From positions 124,001-188,000 of the forward strand of contig NC_021490.2 of the NCBI RefSeq assembly GCF_000410535.2: a stretch of 64,000 nucleotides of DNA, in the 5' to 3' direction. Positions within the stretch are counted from its first letter, which is position 1. The number at the start of each line of letters is the position of its first letter. The translations under genes were made by a program, and so were the position numbers. Positions 10,881 through 19,138 of this stretch are shown here, in pieces. Origin of the DNA: Treponema pallidum subsp. pallidum str. Nichols (lineage in GTDB: Bacteria; Spirochaetota; Spirochaetia; Treponematales; Treponemataceae). Under the pieces are notes generated by a model, which saw only the letters and a program-made list of their open reading frames with translations, did no database searches and was not told the origin of the DNA.

Positions 10881-10911
10881 TAGGGGAGGTGGAATCGAAC
10901 AGCACGCGTTT

Positions 10912-12708
10912 TTACCATGTCACTTTCATTCCGCAGACAAGGGTGCCGAAGTGGCGTTCGGACCAGATGCTCTCGGCAATGCCCATGTAAGGAGCGTCAG
11001 CAAGCACGCCCTGTTCCCACTGGGCGCTGAGCTCCACCTTCTCGAAGGGACTGAACGTCAGTCCCACCTGGTACTGGAGCGCTCGTTCATTCAACAGGTT
11101 GCCCGCGGGGTTAATAATGTTAAAGCGATTGGTTGTGCCGAGCACGGATGTGTGTGGTGCAAGCCAGGCGTGGGAACCGAGGGGGATGCGATAGCTGCAC
11201 CACGCCTTCCCCAAAATTGGCATATTGATAGTCCCAGGGGGCACAGCTCCATTCAGTTCGTACCCTCCGTTATTTCTGTAACGGATGTAGGTGAGGGGGA
11301 TGTACACGCGTGCTTCGACGCCGGCGTTCAGGCCGGTGAGCAGGTGGGTGTAGGGGTCACCGCTTTTGGTTTCGAGCTTAAGGAATCCGGCAAAATCAAA
11401 GTAGTGCGCACGAGTGGTAGCAAAGACGCGTTTGCCAAAGATATTAGTGCCTGCGGTGGCAAAGTATATGCCAGAAGAGAGCCACTTCCACTGCATACGC
11501 AGGAGCGCGTCTATGTTGAGCGCGTTCATAGGTGCGCGCTCAAGGAAAGCGAGAAGTTTAGCAGTGACAACTCTTGGATCGGAAGAGCGGAAGACATCAC
11601 GTACTCCTTGCTCTATGTTCGGTACAAGTTGCGATACAAGCGCCGCGAGCGCGCCAGCGGCTAGCACGGTTTGAATGGCGCTGCCGAGCGTTCCTTCTGC
11701 AATCAAAGCAGCAAGTCCTACCATCTCTATGAGAGTGGTTTGTTCGGTGATTCCTGGTGGCATCATGATATTGGGAAGGTTCTGCACGAGTTTCCCCTCC
11801 ACCCGTCTAAACACTTCCCTTGCTTTGAGGATAGCTCTCTCTTGGGTCTGAGCATGTGCGTTACTCTGGTGTTGGTTACCGGCGTCGAGGGCGAAGGAGA
11901 AGCGGAAGCCGGCGCCTGGTTCGAGGGTGAGTCGGCCTCCTACTCCCCACAGGAGTGCTGTTTTGTTTTCGTTCTTGGAGTCTTCGGTACCCTTAACGTA
12001 GTTCTGGTCCAGTGTGGCATTCCCTGCCAGCTCCAACGTAAGCAGCCGCTGACGGTCGACGCCATAGGAAAGCGTTGCATCGGCCCCGAAGCCATACTTG
12101 CTGTGCGTGGTGTCAGTACTATCCCAGGCACCATTGGAAAGGAAGGAGAGGAAACCGATGTCCACATCTACTCCGCTGTTTCCCACATTGTGGGCCTGGT
12201 AGCCGAGTTTTGCCCCGGAGCCGGAGAAACCAGGGGCATAGCGAGTGTCCTTTTCTGAATAGGCACGGGTGACAAAGGGTTTCCACAGCTGGGCAAAGTT
12301 AACCACACAGGAAGGACTGGTACCCACTGTCAGGTAGGCCCCATAACAGTGCAGGGTTGCCTGGAAGGAAGCGGTAGGTTTGGTAAAGGACAGGGCCGTT
12401 GAGCTTTTAGAAGACGCAAGCTCTACTGCCAGGTCCTTCAGCTGCAGCTGTGCCCACACCCCTGAGCGTGCCTCCCCTCGGCGGGTGTGGGTGTGCTTTG
12501 ACACCAACGGCAGGGAAATAGTCAGACTATTGGTAGTGCGAAACCCATGGGTGTGCTTGCCCGGGCCAGTGCGTGGATTCTTCTGGAACGCAATGCCCCA
12601 CTGGAGCTGGGCTGTGCCACTGACCTGCGGAGTGAGTACGCCTGCATAACCAGAAGCAGCACATACCATGCCCGCAAGTACCCCCGCTTGCATCACCTGC
12701 CTGCCCAC
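10912..12708 (-). CDS. tprC: Tpr-family outer-membrane porin/antigen TprC
   Basis: 598 residues with an N-terminal signal segment (about residues 1-22, ending ASGYAG). A MOSP-N-like domain holds LTISLPLVSK and the conserved KPFVTRAYSEKDTRYAPGF. A MOSP-C-like beta-barrel half begins about residue 390 and ends in SPFEKVELSAQWEQG and GMKVTW with terminal aromatic Trp. Tpr proteins are Treponema surface antigens; subfamily I members such as TprC are described as trimeric porins. The protein is identical to the one at 28314-30110. The start is a GTG after GGAGGGGGAGTGA; an ATG five codons in is an alternative. Confidence 0.96.
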   Translation of the reverse strand: MGRQVMQAGVLAGMVCAASGYAGVLTPQVSGTAQLQWGIAFQKNPRTGPGKHTHGFRTTNSLTISLPLVSKHTHTRRGEARSGVWAQLQLKDLAVELASSKSSTALSFTKPTASFQATLHCYGAYLTVGTSPSCVVNFAQLWKPFVTRAYSEKDTRYAPGFSGSGAKLGYQAHNVGNSGVDVDIGFLSFLSNGAWDSTDTTHSKYGFGADATLSYGVDRQRLLTLELAGNATLDQNYVKGTEDSKNENKTALLWGVGGRLTLEPGAGFRFSFALDAGNQHQSNAHAQTQERAILKAREVFRRVEGKLVQNLPNIMMPPGITEQTTLIEMVGLAALIAEGTLGSAIQTVLAAGALAALVSQLVPNIEQGVRDVFRSSDPRVVTAKLLAFLERAPMNALNIDALLRMQWKWLSSGIYFATAGTNIFGKRVFATTRAHYFDFAGFLKLETKSGDPYTHLLTGLNAGVEARVYIPLTYIRYRNNGGYELNGAVPPGTINMPILGKAWCSYRIPLGSHAWLAPHTSVLGTTNRFNIINPAGNLLNERALQYQVGLTFSPFEKVELSAQWEQGVLADAPYMGIAESIWSERHFGTLVCGMKVTW

Positions 12709-12737
12709 TCACTCCCCCTCCTCTCACTTCTACCTCA

Positions 12738-12747
12738 CCCCCCCCCC
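12738..12747 (-). promoter_or_regulatory. Poly-G (G10 on minus strand) upstream of tprC
   Basis: Ten consecutive C on the plus strand, 30 bases upstream of the tprC start. On the coding strand it reads CTAGACGGGT-G10-TGAGG-TAGAAG. If CTAGAC is the -35 and TAGAAG the -10, the spacer is 19. Homopolymeric G runs upstream of tpr genes are known to vary in length and change transcription. The tprD copy has G9. Confidence 0.7.
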
Positions 12748-12787
12748 ACCCGTCTAGAAGACACGGAGAGCTCTATCTCATGAGCAC

Positions 12788-14053
12788 CTACACACTCGCC
12801 TTCTCTTGGGGGACAGACAGAACTTCCGAAGAGAGAACAATAGGTTCCGGCGATGTTTCGAATAGGGTAAGGCGTTCTGACGCCTCCTCTAATGACTGCG
12901 CCAGACGCGCTACCGTGGCTTTGCTTAACGCAACGTTCTGCTGCGCCGATTCGATCATCGCCTCGTACTCTTTGATCCCCCGTCGATATTCCTCGATTGA
13001 TCTGCAAAAGCTTTCGCACACACGCTGCTCTGACTGAAGCTTTTGACGGAGCTTGGCGCACTCTACCTGATACCCTGCACGTGCCACGCGCATCCGCGCT
13101 TCTGCCACGGTACGCAACAGCGTGCTGAGTTCATCGGGCACCGTCGGTCTTGTCTTCTGAGATAAAGGAGGCTGAGCAAATCCTTCCTCGGTAAAGAAAC
13201 AACTTGCGTATGCAGCACCGATGCGCGCGCACAGCGCATTGATATCCTCATCCAGTTCACTGACCTGCGCTGTGAACGCCGCAACGCGCTTCAGCGGCTT
13301 GGCACCACAGTCAAGGGCGCGCAGGCGCGCGTCGAGTGCTTCTTGCTCATCCATAAGCTCCTGGCTATGTTGAAGGTTGCTCGCGTAAACGCCGCGGTCG
13401 GATATGAGCCGTGCGTACGCGGCACTGAGTGCGGAGGAAAGCTCGCCTGCGTGATACATGCGCTCGACGTCCGGATGCGCAATGACATCCGGGGTACAGA
13501 GCGTAATAATCTTTTGAATTTTTGCTTCGAGCACGCGAATCCTGCGCTGAACAACCGCGCTCTTCGCCTGGAGGCCAACTCTTTCAAGAATTGAACCAAA
13601 TGTGCATGTTTCCAAGAGCTGGTCACGCTTGGCGCGTAAATCCTGCAGAGTAGACTCAAGCTCCGCCGTACGCGCATAGATCGGTTCGAGCGCAGGTAGG
13701 CCTACGTGCGCGTAGGTGGCATAGTACTGGGCTACAAAACTCCTGAGTACATCCCGCTCCTGACGAGCATGGCGGTGCAATACTTTGCTCACCCGCTTTC
13801 CAAGAGCGGCAAGTTCTTCTTGTCTTTGAAGTATCGACTTAATATCAAGGATAGACTCAGCAACCTGATCGCGCTGACGTTGAAGCGCGTGGCATCGGCT
13901 GATGTCAGTGTCCTGTACGCCAAGTCCGCTGATGTCACACGCAGCACCGCCGCGCACAATATGTTCACCGAGACTGCAACAATGGCTCTGCAGATCCTGC
14001 TGCGCACGCTGACACGCGGCATTCAGCGCGGAAAGACTCTTATCCGCGAACAT
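12788..14053 (-). CDS. Hypothetical coiled-coil protein
   Basis: 421 residues, not recognised. No signal peptide or membrane segment. Almost the whole length is heptad-like helix rich in Leu, Ala, Arg, Glu and Gln (LESTLQDLRAKRDQLLE, RIRVLEAKIQKIITL, VSELDEDINALCARIGAAYA), with a C-terminal FETSPEPIVLSSEVLS tail. Such architecture suggests a structural, scaffold or filament-associated protein, but nothing visible decides it. It lies upstream of tprC on the same strand, 80 bases from the poly-G promoter. Confidence 0.7.
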   Translation of the reverse strand: MFADKSLSALNAACQRAQQDLQSHCCSLGEHIVRGGAACDISGLGVQDTDISRCHALQRQRDQVAESILDIKSILQRQEELAALGKRVSKVLHRHARQERDVLRSFVAQYYATYAHVGLPALEPIYARTAELESTLQDLRAKRDQLLETCTFGSILERVGLQAKSAVVQRRIRVLEAKIQKIITLCTPDVIAHPDVERMYHAGELSSALSAAYARLISDRGVYASNLQHSQELMDEQEALDARLRALDCGAKPLKRVAAFTAQVSELDEDINALCARIGAAYASCFFTEEGFAQPPLSQKTRPTVPDELSTLLRTVAEARMRVARAGYQVECAKLRQKLQSEQRVCESFCRSIEEYRRGIKEYEAMIESAQQNVALSKATVARLAQSLEEASERLTLFETSPEPIVLSSEVLSVPQEKASV

Positions 14054-14150
14054 GACCGCATTGTAAACACTTCCCCTGCGTATGTACAGGGCACCTCACT
14101 CCCTCTTTACCCATGCAAGGACAGACGTCCTGCCTAACTCTGGCGGGGTA

Positions 14151-14810
14151 CTACCTGCGCGCTCGTATTCGGGTACAGATTATACGCCCGATCCATTGCG
14201 TTAGCGCAACCTGCGCCAGGATTGCAAGCACTGCCATTGTCATCACCTCTGGTTGGAAGCGCTGATACCCGTAGCGGATCGCTACGTCTCCTAAACCTCC
14301 TCCCCCAATCGCCCCTGCCATTGCTGAGTATCCAATTAGATTAATTACCATCAGTGCTACACCAGAAACACATGCAGGAGCAGCCTCAGGCAGCATGATT
14401 TTTAGTACAAGTTGCCGCATGCTTGAACCCATTGCCACCGCCGCTTGGATTATCCCTGGCTCCACCTCCAGCAGAGCACTTTCAATCACCCGTGCCACGA
14501 AAGGGAGCGCAGCTATCGCAAGCGGGAGGATAGCCGCCGCCGTTCCCACTGTGCGTCCTGTGAGCATACGCGAGAGCGGAAGCAACACCACCAGCAAAAT
14601 CACAAATGGGAAAGCGCGCAGCACGTTCATTGACGAACTTAACACACGATGCCACGCAGGATGCGCCCACACGTGTCCAGGCGACATTACGCACAGCAAT
14701 ATCCCCAACGGGGTTCCCGCTGCTAGCGCAATACTTGCTGAAGCACACACCATCAGACTTGTCTGTCCGGTTGCACGAGCTACTAAAAGCCACAGTGTCT
14801 GGTTCGCCAT
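14151..14810 (-). CDS. metI: D/L-methionine ABC transporter permease
   Basis: 219 residues with five or six membrane helices. The binding-protein-dependent permease EAA loop is visible as QAAVAMGSSMRQLVLKIMLPEA, and the MetI-typical GAIGGGGLGDVAIRYGYQRF follows. Its ATG overlaps the metN stop (TAATG), so the pair is translationally coupled. It moves methionine across the inner membrane with MetN. No MetQ substrate-binding lipoprotein gene is adjacent; it must be elsewhere. Confidence 0.93.
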   Translation of the reverse strand: MANQTLWLLVARATGQTSLMVCASASIALAAGTPLGILLCVMSPGHVWAHPAWHRVLSSSMNVLRAFPFVILLVVLLPLSRMLTGRTVGTAAAILPLAIAALPFVARVIESALLEVEPGIIQAAVAMGSSMRQLVLKIMLPEAAPACVSGVALMVINLIGYSAMAGAIGGGGLGDVAIRYGYQRFQPEVMTMAVLAILAQVALTQWIGRIICTRIRARR

Positions 14811-15619
14811 TACCAGTGTGCCTTGTCAATAGCATGCACGGCACACGCACCCGAAGACATTCGATGGAAGGGTTCTGACTTTGCAAAAGAGGCAAAAGAA
14901 CAGCCCGACAACAACTGCTGTGTGATCAGCCGCCGTGGCGCAGCAAAAAGTTGTGTCACCCTTCCTTCTTCCACTATTTCTCCCTCATGCAATACGGCGG
15001 CCCGATCGCACAAGTCGCGTACCACCTCCATCTGGTGTGTAATCAATACGACCGTCAGACGCAGTGAGCACTGCACATTTTTCAGCAACGTCAGAATTGA
15101 CTGTGTTGTTTGAGGGTCGAGAGCGCTTGTTGCTTCGTCGCAGAAGAGTATTGCAGGTTCTGCAGCCAAGGCGCGCGCAATGGCTACGCGCTGCTTCTGC
15201 CCACCTGACAGCGTGCTGATACGCGCCTGTGCTTTGTCTGCAAGACCAACCAAGTGTAGCAAATGCAACACGCGCGCGTAGGCGTCCTTACGTGCATACC
15301 GTGCAATCTCAAGCGGGTAGGCAACATTCCCAAAGACGGTGCGGGAAGAAAACAGATGAAATTGTTGAAAGATCAATCCTATGCGCCTGCGCTGTGCACG
15401 CAAGGCAGCACCGCGCAGTAAATCTACCCTCGTGGTGTGATAAAAAACGGCTCCTTCGTCAGGTTTCTCCAAAAGACTCATGATGCGCAGTAGCGTTGAT
15501 TTTCCTGCACCACTTTTGCCGATGATTCCATACATTCCGTGCGCTGGGATCTCTAGAGAAATATCTCGAAGTATAGGAACACCTGCGTATGTCTTCTTTA
15601 GCCGCTCGAGTCTGACCAT
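14810..15619 (-). CDS. metN: Methionine ABC transporter ATP-binding protein (short form)
   Basis: 269 residues. Walker A is GKSGAGKST, Q-loop QQFHLF, signature LSGGQKQRVAIARAL, Walker B ILFCDEATSALD, switch His in VLITHQMEVV. Typical MetN is about 340 residues with a C-terminal methionine-sensing C2/NIL domain; this protein stops soon after the ATPase core, so that trans-inhibition domain appears absent. It is transcribed ahead of metI. Confidence 0.93.
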   Translation of the reverse strand: MVRLERLKKTYAGVPILRDISLEIPAHGMYGIIGKSGAGKSTLLRIMSLLEKPDEGAVFYHTTRVDLLRGAALRAQRRRIGLIFQQFHLFSSRTVFGNVAYPLEIARYARKDAYARVLHLLHLVGLADKAQARISTLSGGQKQRVAIARALAAEPAILFCDEATSALDPQTTQSILTLLKNVQCSLRLTVVLITHQMEVVRDLCDRAAVLHEGEIVEEGRVTQLFAAPRRLITQQLLSGCSFASFAKSEPFHRMSSGACAVHAIDKAHW

Positions 15620-15754
15620 GGGGACCAGGGTCTCTGCAAATAGGTACGTGTGTCAACACTACGGTATGCGATCCTGCAGCACGGGTGCGGTGCACGGCGT
15701 GACTTGTACACGCATGCATTTTTACCGTAGGATGCGCACTCGTGGTCCGTGTCT

Positions 15755-16816
15755 ATGGCTGAGTGTACCCGGGAACAGAGAAAGAGACGAGGTGCAGGGC
15801 GTGCTGATGAGCATTGGCGGACGTTGAGTCCTGCCTCTTGCGCGGCAGATGCGCTGACGGAGCATATTTCTCCAGCGTATGCGCATTTAATTGCACAAGC
15901 GCAGGGCGCGGACGCGCAGGCGCTGAAACGTCAGGTGTGCTTTGCGCCACAGGAGCGTGTGGTGCATGCTTGCGAGTGTGCCGACCCATTGGGTGAGGAC
16001 CGGTACTGCGTGACACCCTTTTTGGTGCATCAGTATGCGAATCGTGTGTTGATGTTGGCAACAGGACGTTGCTTTTCACACTGTCGCTATTGTTTTCGCC
16101 GCGGTTTCATCGCCCAACGTGCAGGGTGGATCCCCAACGAAGAGCGCGAGAAGATTATTACGTATCTTCGTGCTACCCCTTCGGTGAAGGAAATCCTGGT
16201 TTCAGGTGGTGATCCACTCACTGGTTCTTTTGCACAGGTCACATCGCTTTTCCGCGCACTGCGCAGTGTAGCGCCGGATTTGATTATTCGTCTGTGCACT
16301 CGCGCAGTCACCTTTGCTCCGCAGGCCTTTACTCCCGAGCTGATTGCGTTTCTGCAGGAGATGAAGCCGGTGTGGATAATTCCGCATATTAATCACCCGG
16401 CAGAGCTCGGTTCTACGCAGCGCGCGGTGCTCGAGGCCTGCGTAGGCGCAGGCCTCCCTGTGCAATCGCAGTCGGTACTGTTGCGCGGGGTGAACGATTC
16501 GGTAGAGACGCTGTGCACACTGTTTCACGCGCTCACTTGTCTGGGGGTTAAGCCGGGGTATCTATTTCAGTTGGATTTGGCGCCTGGAACTGGGGATTTT
16601 CGTGTGCCACTTTCTGACACGCTAGCTCTGTGGCGCACATTGAAGGAGCGCCTCTCAGGGTTGTCGCTTCCCACGCTTGCGGTGGACTTGCCAGGGGGTG
16701 GAGGAAAGTTTCCGCTTGTGGCATTGGCCTTGCAGCAAGATGTCACGTGGCATCAGGAACGCGAGGCGTTCTCCGCACGCGGCATCGATGGCGCGTGGTA
16801 CACGTACCCGTTCTGA
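15755..16816 (+). CDS. Lysine 2,3-aminomutase-like radical SAM enzyme (probable EpmB)
   Basis: About 353 residues. The radical SAM cluster motif CFSHCRYCF (CxxxCxxC) and the SGGDPL segment are present, and the PLP-binding lysine lies in LPGGGGKFPL near residue 330. Family members convert L-alpha-lysine to beta-lysine. The short length favours the EF-P-modifying type (EpmB/YjeK) over the ~415-residue catabolic KamA. ATG 15755 or the GTG two codons earlier (15749) could be the start. Convergent with pckA. Confidence 0.87.
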   Translation: MAECTREQRKRRGAGRADEHWRTLSPASCAADALTEHISPAYAHLIAQAQGADAQALKRQVCFAPQERVVHACECADPLGEDRYCVTPFLVHQYANRVLMLATGRCFSHCRYCFRRGFIAQRAGWIPNEEREKIITYLRATPSVKEILVSGGDPLTGSFAQVTSLFRALRSVAPDLIIRLCTRAVTFAPQAFTPELIAFLQEMKPVWIIPHINHPAELGSTQRAVLEACVGAGLPVQSQSVLLRGVNDSVETLCTLFHALTCLGVKPGYLFQLDLAPGTGDFRVPLSDTLALWRTLKERLSGLSLPTLAVDLPGGGGKFPLVALALQQDVTWHQEREAFSARGIDGAWYTYPF

Positions 16817-17035
16817 CCGTCAAAACACCCCGCGCCTCATCGAGTGGAGAGTGCGCCGCGTGGTACACGGGGCAGCGCGAAACACCCCTGCGTGAAGGTA
16901 GGCGGAGGAGGGGGTACGGTGGTATGCACCGAACCCAGTGATGCACCGCCGCCCCCCCCCGAGGGGTCCTCTTCTGCCCCGCGCGCCCACGCAGCGCCGC
17001 AGAACGGTGAGAAAAGAGGACGCGCTCTCTACCGG
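16817..17035. other. Convergent intergenic region with C9 tract
   Basis: 219 bases between the 3' ends of the aminomutase and pckA genes. It is GC rich and low in complexity and contains nine consecutive C at 16952-16960 followed by GAGGGG. No gene, tRNA or convincing terminator hairpin with a T run was found. Confidence 0.6.
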
Positions 17036-18892
17036 CTAACACATATCACGCGTGCACGCAGCCCCCTCGCTGCCGTTGATGCGAGCTTCCAAAACCTCGA
17101 GTGCATCGCGAAGCTGCTGTGGCAGCCGCGCGCCAAACTTTGGGTAGTGATTCTCTCGGATGTCTTTAATTTCCTTTTTCCATCCGGCTATGTCCACCGA
17201 CAAAAGCTCTTTCACTGCCTGCGTGCTTACGTTTAACCCCTCTGTGTTCAAGGCTCCCTCTTTGGGCATCCAACCGATCGCTGTTTCCACCGCGTTGTCC
17301 ACACCATCACAGCGGTCAAAGATCCACGCGAGTACTCGGCTGTTATCGCCATATCCGGGCCACAGGAAGTTGCCCTCTGCATCTTTACGAAACCAGTTAA
17401 CGCAGAAAATCTTTGGCAGGTTTTCGGCACGTGCCTGCGATCCGAGCTTAATCCAGTGCGAAAAGTAGTCTGCCATATGGTAGCCGCAGAAGGGGAGCAT
17501 CGCGAACGGGTCTCGGCGAATCTGACCTACCTGGTCAGAGATAACTGCTGCAGTTACCTCCGAGCCGATGATGGAACCTAGAAACACCCCGTGATTCCAG
17601 TCCCGGGCCTGATGCACCAGGGGAACCGTACTGGGGCGACGGCCGCCAAACAGAAAAGCGTCGATAGGGACCCCTTCGGGATCTTCCCAGTTACTTGCAA
17701 TTGCAGGGCACTGTCGCGCAGGAGCGGTAAAACGCGCATTCGGATGCGCAATTTCTTCTCCTTTTGGACTTTTATCGCGTGTAGGTGCGGGGCGCGACAC
17801 GCCGTGCCAATCAATGATTGTTCCTTTAGCGGGATAGCCGATACCCTCCCACCACACGTCGCCGTCTTCGGTCAGACCACAGTTGGTGAAAATGGCGTTT
17901 TCCTTGATAGAGTCCATGGCATTCTTGTTCGAGAAATCAGATGTCCCTGGTGCTACGCCGAAGAACCCCGCTTCAGGATTGATAGCGTACAGGCGGCCGT
18001 CCTTTCCGAATTTCATCCACGCGATGTCATCGCCTACGGTCTCGACCTTCCATCCAGGAAGGGTAGGGATCATCATAGCCAGATTCGTTTTGCCACATGC
18101 AGAGGGAAACGCCGCACCAATGTACTTGGTCTTTCCAGCAGGGTTGGTGATTTTAAGGATGAGCATGTGCTCTGCAAGCCACCCTTCGTCTCGTGCGAGT
18201 ACTGAAGCGATGCGTAATGCGAAACACTTTTTCCCCAACAGGGCATTCCCTCCGTATCCTGAACCGAAAGACCAAACCAAGCGCTCTTCAGGAAAGTGAG
18301 AGATGTATTTGCGCTCCATATCCGCGCAGGGCCACTGGCCTGCGTCAGTTACGCCCGGTCCTAACGGCTTCCCCACAGAGTGCAAACAGGGGACGAACTC
18401 ACCATCAGTACCCAACGCCTCAAGCACGCGGGTACCCACGCGTGTCATGATGTGCATGTTGCAAACGACGTACTCAGAATCGGTGATTTCGATGCCATTT
18501 TTAGAGATGGGTGAGCCGACCGGTCCCATGGAAAAGGGAATGACGTACATGGTACGGCCCTTCATGCACTGGGAATAGAGACCGGTCATAGTCTTTTTTA
18601 ATTCTGCAGGATCGGTCCAATGGTTAGTGGGTCCTGCATCATCCTCCCTTTTTGAGGCGATGAAGGTGCGCGCTTCGACGCGCGCAACGTCGGAGGGCTG
18701 TGAGCGAAAGAGGAAGCAGTTCTTACGTTTTTTTAATGGGGTAGCCAAGCCAGCATCCACCATTTTCTGCATAATGGTGTCGTACTCTTTTTTCGAACCG
18801 TCGCAGACGTAGACGGTATCTGGGGCACAGAGTGCGACCATCTCTTCTATCCACGCCTTTGCTCGAGCGTGGGCAATCTCGTGAAGTTCCAT
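17036..18892 (-). CDS. pckA: Phosphoenolpyruvate carboxykinase (GTP)
   Basis: 618 residues, the size of GTP-type PEPCK. Kinase-1a P-loop is FPSACGKTNLAMM, the oxaloacetate/guanine-binding region includes FGGRRPSTVPLV, and QARDWNHGVFLGS is also diagnostic. It interconverts oxaloacetate + GTP and PEP + CO2 + GDP. In an organism without a full TCA cycle it more likely works in the anaplerotic, energy-conserving direction; that is inference. GGAG stands 7 bases before the ATG. Confidence 0.97.
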   Translation of the reverse strand: MELHEIAHARAKAWIEEMVALCAPDTVYVCDGSKKEYDTIMQKMVDAGLATPLKKRKNCFLFRSQPSDVARVEARTFIASKREDDAGPTNHWTDPAELKKTMTGLYSQCMKGRTMYVIPFSMGPVGSPISKNGIEITDSEYVVCNMHIMTRVGTRVLEALGTDGEFVPCLHSVGKPLGPGVTDAGQWPCADMERKYISHFPEERLVWSFGSGYGGNALLGKKCFALRIASVLARDEGWLAEHMLILKITNPAGKTKYIGAAFPSACGKTNLAMMIPTLPGWKVETVGDDIAWMKFGKDGRLYAINPEAGFFGVAPGTSDFSNKNAMDSIKENAIFTNCGLTEDGDVWWEGIGYPAKGTIIDWHGVSRPAPTRDKSPKGEEIAHPNARFTAPARQCPAIASNWEDPEGVPIDAFLFGGRRPSTVPLVHQARDWNHGVFLGSIIGSEVTAAVISDQVGQIRRDPFAMLPFCGYHMADYFSHWIKLGSQARAENLPKIFCVNWFRKDAEGNFLWPGYGDNSRVLAWIFDRCDGVDNAVETAIGWMPKEGALNTEGLNVSTQAVKELLSVDIAGWKKEIKDIRENHYPKFGARLPQQLRDALEVLEARINGSEGAACTRDMC

Positions 18893-19138
18893 AACGCCGC
18901 TCCTTGGTGCGTAGCGTGCTGCACGGGTATTCCAGGCACGTATCGCCCCAGAAGTATAGCGCGCTAAAGGTAAATAAAAAAGACCTCTTCAAACCGAGTG
19001 TCTCTGTCACCGCAGGGAGCCGACATGAGCGGTGTTCTTTACCTAGGACGTTTCACTCTCTGTCTATTACCTGTCAGTTGTTTTTCTCAAAAAGTGATGA
19101 CGTGTGCCGATACCGTCAGGGGTGCGCAAGAGGTTTTT
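18893..19138. other. Divergent pckA / TPR-protein intergenic region
   Basis: 246 bases. On the minus strand a TATACT (18953-18958) could be the pckA -10, with only a weak T-rich -35. On the plus strand an in-frame extension of the next gene occupies 18998-19138 but is not preferred. No other feature seen. Confidence 0.45.

Larger units (their letters stand above)
10902..12757. repeat. Long direct repeat, copy 1 (contains tprC)
   Basis: Shared with 28304-30158 at a constant offset of 17,402. It runs from GCACGCGTTTTTACC, just past the tpr stop, to CCCGTCTAG beyond the poly-C run. I saw no substitutions in a line-by-line reading; the only difference noticed is one base in the homopolymer (C10 here, C9 there). 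Both flanks diverge abruptly, so the unit is the gene plus its immediate promoter. Confidence 0.95.

Noticed and set aside
10792-11664. 290-codon plus-strand frame opposite tprC (and its twin at 28224-29066)
   Set aside because: Shadow of the GC-rich tprC/tprD coding strand; a duplicate appears only because the genes are duplicated.
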